Assembly: GCF_015350975.1 (NCBI RefSeq)
Contig: NZ_JADKRX010000004.1
Span: 62,001 to 126,000 of the forward strand
DNA from: Curtobacterium sp. VKM Ac-1395
Lineage (GTDB): Bacteria; Actinomycetota; Actinomycetes; Actinomycetales; Microbacteriaceae
Direction of reading: 5' to 3'
DNA: 64,000 nucleotides
Shown here in pieces: positions 8,639-16,940 of this stretch (the stretch's first letter is position 1; every line of letters starts with the position of its first letter). A model generated the notes under the pieces. The model had not been told where the DNA came from. It saw nothing but the letters and a program-made list of their open reading frames with translations, and did no database searches. A program made the translations under genes and the position numbers.

Positions 8639-9718
8639 ATGTCCCTCGCAATCCGTCCGACCGGCGGCAACGTCTTCGCCAACGGCAAGCTGCACACCTC
8701 CGTCCCGTGGCTGCTCCTCGCCGGCAGCTGGGTCGCCCTGGCCCTCGTCTTCGCCCTGCTCAACGCCGGCGGCGCCGTCAAGGACTTCAACGTCGTCGCC
8801 GCGGTCTTCCTCGGCACGGTCCTGTTCGACGTCCTCATCGTGGTCGTCTCCCGGATCGTCGAGGGGGGCCGCAAGGCAGTCGACCGCCTGGTCACGTCGC
8901 TCGTCATCACGGCGTTCGTCATCGCCGTGCTCCCGCTGGTGTCGCTGCTCTGGACAGTCCTCGCGGACGGCCTGGCCCGGTTCGACGTCGCGTTCTTCTC
9001 GTACTCGATGCGCGGGGTCATCTCCGTCGGTGGCGGTGCCCTGCACGCCCTGATCGGCACGCTCGAGATCACCCTGTTCGCGGCCGTCATCAGTGTCCCG
9101 ATCGGCCTGCTCACCTCGATCTACCTCGTCGAGTACGGCCGTGGGGCCCTGGCCCGCGGCATCACGTTCTTCGTCGACGTCATGACGGGCATCCCCTCGA
9201 TCGTCGCCGGCCTGTTCGCCTACTCGCTGTTCGCGCTGTTCCTCGGCCCGGGCGCACGGTTCGGCCTGGTCGGCTCCATCGCCCTCGCGGTCCTGATGAT
9301 CCCGATCATCGTGCGCTCCACCGAAGAGGTCCTGAAGATCGTGCCGATGGAACTCCGCGAGGCCTCGTACGCCCTCGGTGTCCCGAAGTGGCTGACGATC
9401 GTCAAGGTCGTGCTCCCCACCTCGCTCGCCGGCATCACGACGGGCGTCATGCTCGCCATCGCCCGCGTCATCGGTGAGACCGCTCCCCTGCTGGTGACGG
9501 CCGGCTACACGTCGAGCATGAACTACGACCTGTTCGGCAACCCGATGATGACCCTGCCGGTGTTCGCGTACACGCAGTACTCGCAGCAGGGCGCCAACCC
9601 GGTGCCGTTCGTCGACCGGGCCTGGACCGCAGCACTGGTCCTGATCCTCATCGTGATGCTGCTGAACCTGCTCGCCCGGTTCATCACGCGTCTCTTCGCC
9701 CCCAAGCTCTCCCGCTAG
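8639..9718 (+). CDS. pstA: Phosphate ABC transporter permease PstA
   Basis: The 359-residue permease starts at ATG 8639 behind GAGAGG at 8623-8628. Three hydrophobic segments occupy the first ~130 residues, and the binding-protein-dependent permease core follows. The coupling loop [20 protein letters not shown] contacts PstB. The N-terminal extension with additional helices makes it longer than the ~280-300 residues typical of enterobacterial PstA, a form common in actinobacteria. pstB begins 19 bases downstream. Confidence 0.93.
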   Translation: MSLAIRPTGGNVFANGKLHTSVPWLLLAGSWVALALVFALLNAGGAVKDFNVVAAVFLGTVLFDVLIVVVSRIVEGGRKAVDRLVTSLVITAFVIAVLPLVSLLWTVLADGLARFDVAFFSYSMRGVISVGGGALHALIGTLEITLFAAVISVPIGLLTSIYLVEYGRGALARGITFFVDVMTGIPSIVAGLFAYSLFALFLGPGARFGLVGSIALAVLMIPIIVRSTEEVLKIVPMELREASYALGVPKWLTIVKVVLPTSLAGITTGVMLAIARVIGETAPLLVTAGYTSSMNYDLFGNPMMTLPVFAYTQYSQQGANPVPFVDRAWTAALVLILIVMLLNLLARFITRLFAPKLSR

Positions 9719-9737
9719 CCCCCCGGAAGGTCACACT

Positions 9738-10517
9738 GTGTCCAAGCGCATCGAGGTCGACGGCCTCAACGTCTACTACTCGAAGTTCAAGGCGGTCGAG
9801 GGCGTCGACATGACGATCGAGCCCCGCACCGTCACCGCCTTCATCGGCCCGTCCGGCTGCGGCAAGTCCACGTTCCTCCGCACGCTCAACCGCATGCACG
9901 AGGTCATCCCCGGCGCCTACGTCGAGGGCTCGGTCAAGGTGGACGGCGACGACCTGTACGCCCCCGGCGTGGACCCGGTCATCGTCCGACGCCAGGTCGG
10001 CATGGTGTTCCAGCGCCCGAACCCGTTCCCGACGATGTCCATCAAGGACAACGTGCTGGCCGGCGTGAAGCTCAACAACAAGCGGGTCAGCCGCTCGGAG
10101 GCCGACGACATCGTCGAGCGGTCCCTGCAGGGCGCGAACCTGTGGAACGAGGTCAAGGACCGCCTCGACAAGCCCGGCATGGGCCTGTCCGGTGGTCAGC
10201 AGCAGCGTCTCTGCATCGCCCGTGCCATCGCCGTCCAACCGGACGTCCTGCTCATGGACGAGCCGTGCTCCGCGCTCGACCCGATCTCGACCCTCGCCAT
10301 CGAGGACCTGATCGGTGAGCTCAAGAAGGACTTCACGATCGTGATCGTGACCCACAACATGCAGCAGGCCTCGCGCGTCAGCGACAAGACCGCGTTCTTC
10401 AACATCGCGGGCACCGGCAAGCCCGGTCACCTCATCGAGTACGACGACACCGCGACGATCTTCTCGAACCCGTCCGTCAAGTCGACCGAGGACTACGTCT
10501 CCGGCCGCTTCGGTTGA
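9738..10517 (+). CDS. pstB: Phosphate ABC transporter ATPase PstB
   Basis: The 259-residue ATPase contains Walker [10 protein letters not shown] (37-45), the Q-loop in [10 protein letters not shown], signature LSGGQ (150-154), Walker B LLMDEP and the H-loop THNM. The PstB-specific segment [14 protein letters not shown] and the terminal [10 protein letters not shown] are present. It powers import of phosphate through PstCA. The start is GTG 9738, after GGAAGG at 9723-9728. A strong hairpin terminator follows, so the operon ends here without phoU. Confidence 0.96.
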   Translation: MSKRIEVDGLNVYYSKFKAVEGVDMTIEPRTVTAFIGPSGCGKSTFLRTLNRMHEVIPGAYVEGSVKVDGDDLYAPGVDPVIVRRQVGMVFQRPNPFPTMSIKDNVLAGVKLNNKRVSRSEADDIVERSLQGANLWNEVKDRLDKPGMGLSGGQQQRLCIARAIAVQPDVLLMDEPCSALDPISTLAIEDLIGELKKDFTIVIVTHNMQQASRVSDKTAFFNIAGTGKPGHLIEYDDTATIFSNPSVKSTEDYVSGRFG

Positions 10518-10545
10518 TCGGCAGCGCGTCCGTCGCCTGAGACGC

Positions 10546-10601
10546 AACGCAGAAGAGGCCCGGTCCACGTCCCACAGGACGGCATCGGGCCTCTTCGCGT
10601 T
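10546..10601. terminator. Bidirectional terminator between pstB and rskA
   Basis: AAGAGGCCCG at 10553-10562 pairs with CGGGCCTCTT at 10586-10595, flanked by further AACGC and GCGTT complementarity. It sits between convergent pstB and rskA and can serve both. Confidence 0.8.
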
Positions 10602-10611
10602 GTTCCGCCGG

Positions 10612-11466
10612 CTACGCGGACGTGGTCGGGACCGCGACGATCGGCGTCGTCGTCGGCTGCTTCGACCCACCGGCCGGCTCGACGGTGATGCCCACGGTGG
10701 CGCCCTGCGACTTCGAGCCGCTCAGCACCGCCGAGCGGACTCCGCCGTCGACGTCGTTCATCAGGCCAGCGGACTCGATGGTGCCGCCCGACTCCGCAGA
10801 ACCGATGTACCAGAGCTCGTAGGTCTTGTCCTTCGGCGCGGCCTTCACGCCGTCGAGGATGACGGCCGACTTGCCGAGCTGGTCGGACCAGACGACCGTG
10901 GCCGTCCCGCCGCCCTTGACCGACGACGTGCTCCGAGCGAAGTCCGGGGACGCGTAGATCTGGTCGAGGCCGGAAGCTGCCTGCGAGCTCGTCGGCCCGG
11001 GGTTCGAGCCACCGTCGAAGAGCACACCACCAGCGCCGAGACCGACGCCGAGGAAGACGACACCCACCGCAGCTGCGGCGGTGAGGAACCCAGCGGGACG
11101 CTGGAACCAGCGACGGTGTGCGGCAGCACTGGCCGACCCGCCGGCGGAGGCGAGGTCCGTGACGGGGGCGATCGGGGCCTCCTGGACGGGTTCCTGCTCC
11201 TCGGCACGGGCGTGAGCCGGTCCGGCCGACGCCTGCGGCGTGGTCTGGATCGCGGCCATCAGCGATACCTTGAGGGACGCCGGCGGCTCGATCGGCTCGA
11301 CCGCGTAGGCCAGTGCCCTGGCGGTCTCGGAGAGGGAGTCGGCCTCGGCGCGGAGTTCGGGGAAGGCCGCGAGGGCCTCTTCGATGTCGTGGCGCTCCGC
11401 GTCGCTGAGGGCGTCGAGCGCATAGGAGCCGGTCAGGAGCGCGGGGTCGTCGTGTCGTTGGGTCAT
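10612..11466 (-). CDS. rskA: Anti-sigma-K factor RskA
   Basis: The 284-residue protein has an N-terminal zinc-less anti-sigma domain (LLTGSYALDALSDAERHDIEEAL, about 10-75). A membrane span (FLTAAAAVGVVFLGVGLGAG, about 128-148) and an extracytoplasmic RskA domain follow, the latter containing YELWYIGS. RskA holds the ECF sigma factor SigK inactive and releases it after regulated proteolysis. Its ATG overlaps the sigK stop as ATGA at 11463-11466, so the pair is coupled. The Pro/Glu-rich linker at about 85-110 is low complexity. Confidence 0.9.
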   Translation of the reverse strand: MTQRHDDPALLTGSYALDALSDAERHDIEEALAAFPELRAEADSLSETARALAYAVEPIEPPASLKVSLMAAIQTTPQASAGPAHARAEEQEPVQEAPIAPVTDLASAGGSASAAAHRRWFQRPAGFLTAAAAVGVVFLGVGLGAGGVLFDGGSNPGPTSSQAASGLDQIYASPDFARSTSSVKGGGTATVVWSDQLGKSAVILDGVKAAPKDKTYELWYIGSAESGGTIESAGLMNDVDGGVRSAVLSGSKSQGATVGITVEPAGGSKQPTTTPIVAVPTTSA

Positions 11467-12062
11467 GACGTCACCCCCATCTCGTCGCGTAGACGGATCA
11501 TCCCGTCGCGGAGACGGGTCTTCACGGTGCCGATCGGCACTCCGAGTTGTTCGGCCATCTCGCTGTGCGAGTAGCCGCCGTAGTAGGCCAGCTGGACTGC
11601 CTGGCGCTGGAACTCCGTCAGGCGGCCGAGGGCACGGCTGACGCGTTCGTGTTCGATGCGGATCTCGACCGATTCCGACACCTGGTCGAACCCGGACTCG
11701 AAGTCGCGGATGCCGATCTTGGTGTCGCGGTCGCGGGAGGACTGTGCGGCCCGGACCCGGTCGACGGCGCGGCGGTGCGCCATGGTCAGCACCCAGCTGG
11801 CGGCACTGCCGCGCTTGGTGTCGAACTTGGCGGCCTGCTGCCAGACCTCGAGGAAGACCTCTTGTGCCACTTCCTCGGACTGGGCGCGGTCCTTGAGGAG
11901 CCGCGTGATCAGGCCGAGGACGCGACCCGAGAGTTCGTCGTAGAGCTCGGAGAAGGCCTGTTGGTCGCCTTGGGCGACACGGAGGAGGAGGAGATCCGGC
12001 GACGCGGGTGCTGGCTCATCCGAGCTCCAACTGTCCGTGTCGCGTTCCACGAGGGCAAGCAT
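11463..12062 (-). CDS. sigK: ECF sigma factor SigK
   Basis: The 199-residue ECF sigma factor has region 2 (QAFSELYDELSGRVLGLITR through AASWVLTMAHRRAVDRVR) and region 4 (LTEFQRQAVQLAYYGGYSHSEMAEQLGVPIGTVKTRLRDG). No C-terminal extension is present. Group members control redox or envelope stress responses and are restrained by RskA. ATG 12062 lies behind GGAGGAAAA on the minus strand. A 14-bp direct-repeat array lies 40-80 bases upstream of the start, in the likely promoter zone, and may take part in autoregulation. Confidence 0.9.
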   Translation of the reverse strand: MLALVERDTDSWSSDEPAPASPDLLLLRVAQGDQQAFSELYDELSGRVLGLITRLLKDRAQSEEVAQEVFLEVWQQAAKFDTKRGSAASWVLTMAHRRAVDRVRAAQSSRDRDTKIGIRDFESGFDQVSESVEIRIEHERVSRALGRLTEFQRQAVQLAYYGGYSHSEMAEQLGVPIGTVKTRLRDGMIRLRDEMGVTS

Positions 12063-12102
12063 TGCAGGTTTTCCTCCTTCCGGTGTCGTGCGTTCGTGCG
12101 GC

Positions 12103-12140
12103 GTTCAGGTTGCTTCGTTCAGGTTGCTTCGTTCAGGTTG
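12103..12140. repeat. 14-bp tandem repeat upstream of sigK
   Basis: GTTCAGGTTGCTTC occurs at 12103-12116 and identically at 12117-12130, then partially (GTTCAGGTTG) at 12131-12140. On the sigK-coding strand the copies read GAAGCAACCTGAAC. The phase is 14 bp, not a helical turn. It could be a multi-copy regulator site or a duplicated promoter element. Confidence 0.85.
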
Positions 12141-12373
12141 TGACGAGGGCCTGCACGACCCGCAGGGAATTGACCAGCCGGTGGAGCCGGACCGCGTCGC
12201 ACAGGACCTCGCCGTGTGACGTTCCGTGAAGTCGGTCACGCTGATGATTCGGCACCCTCGCCCTGTCGGATTGGCCCGGGTGGCTGCGGTTTCCCGCAAG
12301 CCGTCCGTGGCGCGCCCGGGAACCGGTCTGTCCACCGTGAGTGAACAGGGCAGCGCGCACAGGCTGCGTCTCC
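12141..12373. other. Noncoding stretch upstream of sigK
   Basis: This stretch lies between the repeat array and the candidate RNA promoter. Open frames on both strands have poor composition, and I see no gene, strong hairpin or recognisable operator. Any sigK promoter beyond the repeats would lie here. Confidence 0.5.
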
Positions 12374-12475
12374 TACAATTGACATCGCCGGGCCGCAGCA
12401 AGCCCCGGGCTCCAAAATTCGCCGCTTCGAGCGGCCTCGCGCCGAGAGGCGCTTCTGCGGCCCGGTCTTTCTCTG
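12374..12475 (+). ncRNA. Candidate structured RNA with -10 box
   Basis: TACAAT at 12374-12379 is a near-consensus -10 without a clear -35. About seven bases later a closing stem begins: CCGGGCCGCAG at 12388-12398 pairs perfectly with CTGCGGCCCGG at 12455-12465. It encloses two hairpins, GCCGC(TTCGA)GCGGC at 12421-12435 and GCCTC(GCGCCGA)GAGGC at 12434-12450, which share two bases. A pyrimidine run TCTTTCTCT follows the closing stem, as in an intrinsic terminator. No known RNA family was recognised. A further hairpin (12492-12515) lies downstream. An alternative is a leader or protein-binding element. Confidence 0.45.
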
Positions 12476-12491
12476 CCCTCTCGCGGGTCGC

Positions 12492-12515
12492 GTTCGGCGT
12501 GCTTGCACGCCGAAC
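12492..12515. repeat. Perfect 10-bp hairpin
   Basis: GTTCGGCGTG and CACGCCGAAC flank a CTTG loop between the candidate RNA and the 3' end of the 12577-13206 gene. No U-tract follows on either strand, so terminator activity is uncertain. Confidence 0.6.
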
Positions 12516-12576
12516 CTGCCGTTCCTGCCTGGAGGCTCGGCTGCTGTCCGGCGGGTCGGTCCGGTCTGACGCGTGC

Positions 12577-13206
12577 TCAGTCCAGGGCGTCGCGGCGCCA
12601 GAGTGCCGCTGCCGCCGACAGGTCCTCGGCGAGCTCGGCCAGGCGGAAGGCACGGACGGTCAACACGCTCGCGCGCTCCTCGGCCGTGACGTCGGAGTCG
12701 TCCGCGACGCTCGTGGCTCCCGCTGCGGCGAGACGGCAGAAGGCGGCACCGCGGTCGAGTGCCACCGCGAAGTCGCCCGTGTAGAGCCCGTGCAGGATGC
12801 TGTCCGCGAGCGCGAGGATCTCTGCGGGACCCGTCGGGGCCTCGGCGCCGGCGACGGCCTGGTCGATCGTGCGGATGCGTTCCGTGCCGCGGGTGAAGAG
12901 GTAGGCGACCTCGTCCGGGTTCTGCCGGATCACCGTGCGCATGAGGTAGATCCGCCACAGGGTGCCCGGCAGGGTGTGCGGCCCCACGCGTGCCCAGAGC
13001 TCGGCGACGGCTTCGATCCCGTGCACGTCGGTGTACGTCACGAGGCGCTCGACCACGGCGGGGTCCGGGTCCTGCCGCACGCGGTGGAGCAGCGCGTTGG
13101 CGGTCTCGTGCGCGACGCGGTTGACCAGCGCGGGGTCCTCGCCGCCCTTGATGGCAGCGAACTCGGCGTCGGTGAAGTGGACTGGACGGTGGTGATCGCG
13201 AGGCAC
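12577..13206 (-). CDS. Conserved-type helical protein of unknown function
   Basis: The 209-residue soluble protein starts at GTG 13206 and has no signal peptide or membrane span. It is rich in Ala, Arg and Glu and appears all-helical. Notable stretches are HFTDAEFAAIKGGEDPALVNRVAHETANALLHRVRQ and IYLMRTVIRQNPDEVAYLF (within the first two thirds), and a C-terminal LRWRRDALD-like tail, actually AAALWRRDALD. Codon usage fits a real gene. I do not recognise the family. It is a single gene between the sigK locus and tRNA-Lys, transcribed away from the tRNA. Confidence 0.7.
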   Translation of the reverse strand: MPRDHHRPVHFTDAEFAAIKGGEDPALVNRVAHETANALLHRVRQDPDPAVVERLVTYTDVHGIEAVAELWARVGPHTLPGTLWRIYLMRTVIRQNPDEVAYLFTRGTERIRTIDQAVAGAEAPTGPAEILALADSILHGLYTGDFAVALDRGAAFCRLAAAGATSVADDSDVTAEERASVLTVRAFRLAELAEDLSAAAALWRRDALD

Positions 13207-13268
13207 CCGGGAAGTGTAGGCGGCGCCGGTGACACGGGCATCCCGTCGCCCGATACCCTGGTGGACGA

Positions 13269-13341
13269 GGGCCTCTAGCTCAGTTGGTAGAGCACCGGAC
13301 TTTTAATCCGAGGGTCGTGGGTTCGAGCCCCACGGGGCCCA
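13269..13341 (+). tRNA. tRNA-Lys (anticodon TTT)
   Basis: A cloverleaf can be drawn. The acceptor GGGCCTC pairs with GGGGCCC (one T-G wobble), the D-arm is AGCTCAGTTGGTAGAGC, and the anticodon loop is CTTTTAA in stem CCGGA/TCCGA. The T-arm is CGTGGGTTCGAGCCCCACG and the discriminator base is A. CCA is not fully encoded. A long inverted repeat begins nine bases downstream and probably ends the transcript. Confidence 0.97.
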
Positions 13342-13349
13342 CCTGCCGA

Positions 13350-13407
13350 TGAGATCGCACTTCGAGTCGCGTCCCGGGTCAGCGAGGCGACACGAAGTGC
13401 GATCTCA
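13350..13407. terminator. 21-nt inverted repeat after tRNA-Lys
   Basis: Arms at 13350-13370 (TGAGATCGCACTTCGAGTCG plus C) and 13387-13407 are complementary except one A-A mismatch, with a 16-base loop. There is no U-tract. It probably ends the tRNA transcript, but it is unusually long and could be a mobile palindrome. Confidence 0.65.
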
Positions 13408-13531
13408 CGTGGGTCGGGGCGGCTCGGCGCAATGTGTCCCAGGGGTGCCGGAAAGGTCGCAGACCGCGGCACGGTTGAACTCGGCCTCGACGCGACATAG
13501 CGTGGATCGAGTCCTCTGAGAGGAGGCCGCG

Positions 13532-14515
13532 ATGACCACCGAGCCGCACGCCCCCCGCGCAGCGACCACCCCCGCGCCACAGCGGCCCCTGGTGTCGGTC
13601 GCCGGGCAGGACACCGACTCGGCGATCACGTCCCTCGCCGGCATGTACGCCGGCAAGGCCTGGTACTCCCGCCCGGTCGACGAGAGCTTCTGGTACCGCT
13701 ACGTCGGTGTCGGCGACGACCAGCTCAGCATCCGACGCTCGCAGATGCACGGGTACCTCCGCGGTGACGTGGCCGTCGAGGGCGAGGTCGTCGTGCAGTG
13801 GCTCGAACGTGGGCGGGCGCGGGTCGACGTCGGGCGCGACGAGGTCAGGATGCAGCCTGGCGTCCCGACGATGTTCCCCGTCGAGCGCCGCTTCGAGATG
13901 GAGTACGAGGACTGGGACCAGCGCCTGGTGCACGTCGACCGCAGTCTGCTCCTCGACGTCGCCTCCGAACGCTGGCTCGTCGACGGCACGCTGTCGTTCG
14001 ACCGTGCCGCGCCGCAGGATCCCGCAGCGGTCGCCCGCTGGCGGACCGCGGTGTCCGGTGCCGTGCACACGCTCCGCGAGGACGGCCAGGCCTCGCTCGC
14101 CTGGCACGAAGCCCGACGCGACGTCGCCCGCGCGCTGCTGGCCCTGTACCCGCTGGAGGCCGATCTCCTCGGCGCCGACTCCGGCGACCCCGCCCACCGA
14201 CGACTCCGCGGTGCGGTCGAGTACATCCACGAGCACGTGCACGAGCCACTCACCGTCGCCGACATCGCCCGGGCCGCAGGGCTGAGCGTCCGCGGCACCC
14301 AGGACGCCTTCCAACGGACGCTCGACACGACGCCGATGGCCTACGTGCGGGACGTCCGACTGAGTCGCGCGCACGAGGAGCTGCAGTCGCTCGACCCGCG
14401 GTCGTCGTCCGTGGCCGAGGTCGCCCGGCGCTGGGGGTTCGCGCACATGGGTCGGTTCTCCTCGACCTACGCCACCCGGTTCGGGGAGTACCCCCGCCAG
14501 ACGCTGCGACAGTGA
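13532..14515 (+). CDS. AraC-family transcriptional regulator
   Basis: The 327-residue protein carries a C-terminal AraC/XylS DNA-binding domain (about 235-327). It has two helix-turn-helix units: LTVADIARAAGLSVRGTQDAFQ and the region SVAEVARRWGFAHMGRFSSTYATRFGEYP. The N-terminal two thirds look like the AraC-binding-like cupin domain that senses a ligand or dimerises, with no residues assigning the ligand. ATG 13532 lies behind GAGAGGAGG. It stands alone between tRNA-Lys and a small unknown gene, so its target is not evident. Confidence 0.88.
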   Translation: MTTEPHAPRAATTPAPQRPLVSVAGQDTDSAITSLAGMYAGKAWYSRPVDESFWYRYVGVGDDQLSIRRSQMHGYLRGDVAVEGEVVVQWLERGRARVDVGRDEVRMQPGVPTMFPVERRFEMEYEDWDQRLVHVDRSLLLDVASERWLVDGTLSFDRAAPQDPAAVARWRTAVSGAVHTLREDGQASLAWHEARRDVARALLALYPLEADLLGADSGDPAHRRLRGAVEYIHEHVHEPLTVADIARAAGLSVRGTQDAFQRTLDTTPMAYVRDVRLSRAHEELQSLDPRSSSVAEVARRWGFAHMGRFSSTYATRFGEYPRQTLRQ

Positions 14516-14693
14516 CGCACTGACCCTGCCATCGTCGCGGGGTACAACCCGTCCCCAGCGTTCTCATGGTGAACCCACTGCGCACACCGGCCGATCCACA
14601 GCAGGCAGGTGGGTCCACGCCGTTAGTGTCGTTCCCGGATCCACTGCTCGTGGGTCGACCGCACCACCAGGAACGAAACGAACGGGGTACACC

Positions 14694-15014
14694 GTGATCG
14701 AGCACATCGACGCCACGCACACCAGCACCACCGGGGAAGCGCGCCGCATCGTCGAGCTCGCCGCAGCGACGAACACCACCATGAGCGACCGGCTCCTGCT
14801 GGACACCCTCCGCCGCAGGGCACAGGTCACCACCCGGCACATCCGCACGGACTTCGTCGAGGTCGCCACGGGCTCGAGCGTCCTCGGGTACGTGTGCCGG
14901 CAGCGCAAGCAGTTCCTCGCCCTGCGCGGGGACGACCCCGCGTGGGCCCAGGAGATCGGCCGGTACGCCACTGAGTCGCTCGCGGTCGAGGCCCTCCGCA
15001 TGCGTCGCGCCTGA
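14694..15014 (+). CDS. Small protein of unknown function, 106 residues
   Basis: The frame starts at GTG 14694 and ends at TGA 15012-15014. It is soluble, with a charged helical first half (GEARRIVELAAATNTTMSDRLLLDTLRRRAQ) and a mixed second half containing VATGSSVLGYVCRQRKQFLAL and one cysteine. A TTAGTGT around 14622-14628 may be a -10. The strong inverted repeat at 15041-15082 is its terminator. No family is recognised. The first half could suit a small DNA-binding or antitoxin-like protein, but no specific motif supports that. Confidence 0.6.
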   Translation: MIEHIDATHTSTTGEARRIVELAAATNTTMSDRLLLDTLRRRAQVTTRHIRTDFVEVATGSSVLGYVCRQRKQFLALRGDDPAWAQEIGRYATESLAVEALRMRRA

Positions 15015-15040
15015 CGCGCCACACTCGACTCCACTGACCA

Positions 15041-15082
15041 CGAACGAAGGCCCCGCCGGCTGACCGGCGGGGCCTTCGTTCG
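15041..15082. terminator. Perfect 19-bp terminator hairpin
   Basis: CGAACGAAGGCCCCGCCGG at 15041-15059 pairs perfectly with 15064-15082 across a CTGA loop. It lies between the convergent 14694 gene and galM and ends in TTCGTTCG. It is probably bidirectional. Confidence 0.85.
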
Positions 15083-15107
15083 TCCAGCAGAGCGCCGACC
15101 GGCGGGC

Positions 15108-16040
15108 TCAGGACCAGACGCGGTGGATCCCCCACGAGCCGGTCCAGGTCTCGTCGGGCTCGAGCCAACGCAGGCCCTCGCCCGAGTTCAGGGCGTCGGC
15201 AGGCGCGGTCATCGGCTCGACCGCGACCGCGAGGCCCTTGCCGTCGCCCCGGGGGAACTCGCGGGAGGTGAAGACCTGCACGTACGGGAAGGACGCGTCC
15301 TGCCACAGCTCGACGCCGTCGCCCTCCGGCCCGTGGATCGTCGTCCGACGGATGCCGTCGCTGCCGGGGGTGACGTCGGTGTAGGCGGTGTCGAGGTCCG
15401 AGTCCCCGGCACGACGGCCGGCGCGGAGGTCCTGGTCGGTGCCCTCGACGGGCTGCGTGCCGTTCGGGATCTTGCGGTCGTCGACGGTGAACGCGGTGGC
15501 GGCGTCGAGCGTGACGACGAGGTCCTCTGCCGGGGTGACGCCGGCGCGGAGGTACGGGTGGGCGCCGACGGCGAACGGTGCCCGCACGTCGGAGCGGTTC
15601 GTGATCACGTGCGTGATGCGGATGCCGTCGTCGACGAGCTCGTGGTGCACGCGGGTCTCGAGGGTGAAGGGCCATCCGTGCTGCGGGTGGATCGTGGCCT
15701 GCTGCAGGACGGACGACTCGGTCTGGTCCACCACGCGGTACGGCGAGAACCGGAGCAGCCCGTGCGAGGCGTTGCCGTACTTCGGCTCGGAGACGTCCAG
15801 CTGCTGCGCTGCACCGTCGAGGTGCCAGACGCCGCCCGCGACGCGGTTCGGCCACGGGACCAGGACGATGCCGTTCGCACCGGCGGGCGCCTGGGACGCC
15901 GGGAACGGCTCGGTGAGGTCGAACCCGGCGACGGTGAGCTGGCGGATGCCGGCGGCGACCTCGGTCACGACGGCCTCGACGACCCCGTCCGGGCCGGCGT
16001 GACGGAGGTGGTACTGGCCTCCGGTGGGTGCTGCGGTCAT
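15108..16040 (-). CDS. galM: Aldose 1-epimerase (galactose mutarotase)
   Basis: The 310-residue protein of the aldose-epimerase fold interconverts alpha- and beta-galactose ahead of galactokinase. The recognisable pieces are LVPWPNRVAGG, NASHGLLRFSPY, HPYLRAG (with the catalytic-type histidine of the AVGAHPYLR motif) and the C-terminal VAVEPMTAPADALN. The Glu of VAVEPM is the expected general base. ATG 16040 overlaps the stop of the DeoR regulator (ATGA), so the two are cotranscribed and diverge from galT-galK. Actinobacterial members often occur beside sugar operons, as here. Confidence 0.9.
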   Translation of the reverse strand: MTAAPTGGQYHLRHAGPDGVVEAVVTEVAAGIRQLTVAGFDLTEPFPASQAPAGANGIVLVPWPNRVAGGVWHLDGAAQQLDVSEPKYGNASHGLLRFSPYRVVDQTESSVLQQATIHPQHGWPFTLETRVHHELVDDGIRITHVITNRSDVRAPFAVGAHPYLRAGVTPAEDLVVTLDAATAFTVDDRKIPNGTQPVEGTDQDLRAGRRAGDSDLDTAYTDVTPGSDGIRRTTIHGPEGDGVELWQDASFPYVQVFTSREFPRGDGKGLAVAVEPMTAPADALNSGEGLRWLEPDETWTGSWGIHRVWS

Positions 16041-16876
16041 GCGCTGTGGTTCCTTCCCGGTGCGGTGTCGTCGGCGACGACGACCTGGACCCCGGCGGCT
16101 CGTACGTGCTCGACGAGGTCCGACGGGGCCTCCGCCGTCACGATGACGTCGATGTCGTCGAGGCCGCGGACGACCCCGAGGTGCGCACGGCCGAACTTCG
16201 AGCCGTCCACCACCACGACCGTACGCCGGGCCGTCGCGGCGAGCATCCGCTTCGCTTCGGTCTCGGGCAGGTTCACGTTCGTCAGGCCGTGCTCGACGTC
16301 GACACCCGTGCCCCCGAGGAACACCACGTCGGCGATGATCATCGGCAGGACCGTGCCGTTGAACGGAGCCACGAGCGAGTGCTGCAGGGGACGGAGCGTG
16401 CCGCCCGTGACGACCACCGTGAACCGCGGCACCGCGCGCTCGAGGGCCAGGGCCGTGGTGAGGGAGTTCGTGACGACGGTGACGTCGACCAGGTCCTCGC
16501 GGGCGACGAGTGCCTCGGCGACGGCTGCCGGTGTCGTGCCGACGTCGAGCACCACGCACTCCCCGGACCGCACGAGCGCCGCGGCGGCGCGGCCGATCGC
16601 TGCCTTGGCCGCCCGGTGCTCGACGGCGGTCTCCTCGAACGGCCGCTCCGGTGACCCGACCCCGGGGCGGACCGCACCGCCGTGCACCCGCCTGACCCGG
16701 GCCTCCCGGTCGAGGACGGCGAGGTCCTGCCGGACCGTCACCTCGCTGGTGCCGAGCGCTGCGGCGAGCGCCGCGGTCCGGACCAGGCCGGGGGCGCCGT
16801 CGACGATGGCGACGATGCGGTCCTGCCGCAGGGGCGCCGGCATCGTGCCGGCGAGGAAGAGGTCGTCGTCGCTCAC
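16037..16876 (-). CDS. DeoR-family sugar-phosphate-responsive repressor
   Basis: The 279-residue protein has an N-terminal DeoR helix-turn-helix (RQDRIVAIVDGAPGLVRTAALAAALGTSEVTVRQDLAVLD) and the family signature VRRVHGGAV. A C-terminal DeoRC sensor domain is related to sugar-phosphate isomerases (LDVGTTPAAVAEAL, VVVDGSKFGR). Start GTG 16876. Placed divergently from galT-galK and coupled to galM, it is the obvious local repressor, probably released by a galactose-derived phosphate; that ligand is inference. Confidence 0.9.
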   Translation of the reverse strand: MSDDDLFLAGTMPAPLRQDRIVAIVDGAPGLVRTAALAAALGTSEVTVRQDLAVLDREARVRRVHGGAVRPGVGSPERPFEETAVEHRAAKAAIGRAAAALVRSGECVVLDVGTTPAAVAEALVAREDLVDVTVVTNSLTTALALERAVPRFTVVVTGGTLRPLQHSLVAPFNGTVLPMIIADVVFLGGTGVDVEHGLTNVNLPETEAKRMLAATARRTVVVVDGSKFGRAHLGVVRGLDDIDVIVTAEAPSDLVEHVRAAGVQVVVADDTAPGRNHSA

Positions 16877-16940
16877 GGGGACAGTTTCGTCTGCTTCCGA
16901 TCACTTTCGCAATCCTTCGTTCGTTCGCTAGGCTGTCCGG
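16877..16940. promoter_or_regulatory. gal divergent promoter with DeoR-type repeats
   Basis: The 64-base gap holds repeated TTTCG or TTCG elements (TTTCGT near 16885, CTTTCGC near 16904, CTTCGTTCGTTCG near 16916). They read CGAAAG and CGAACG on the other strand, like DeoR operators. TAGGCT at 16929-16934 is a likely galT -10. With only six bases to GTG 16941, galT is probably leaderless. Confidence 0.6.

Noticed and set aside
12379-12384. TTGACA as a -35 box
   Set aside because: No -10 lies 16-18 bases downstream; the preceding TACAAT is the better promoter element.
13275-13580. A 101-residue minus-strand frame across tRNA-Lys
   Set aside because: It overlaps a well-formed tRNA and the long inverted repeat; the product is Arg/Ser-rich without motifs.
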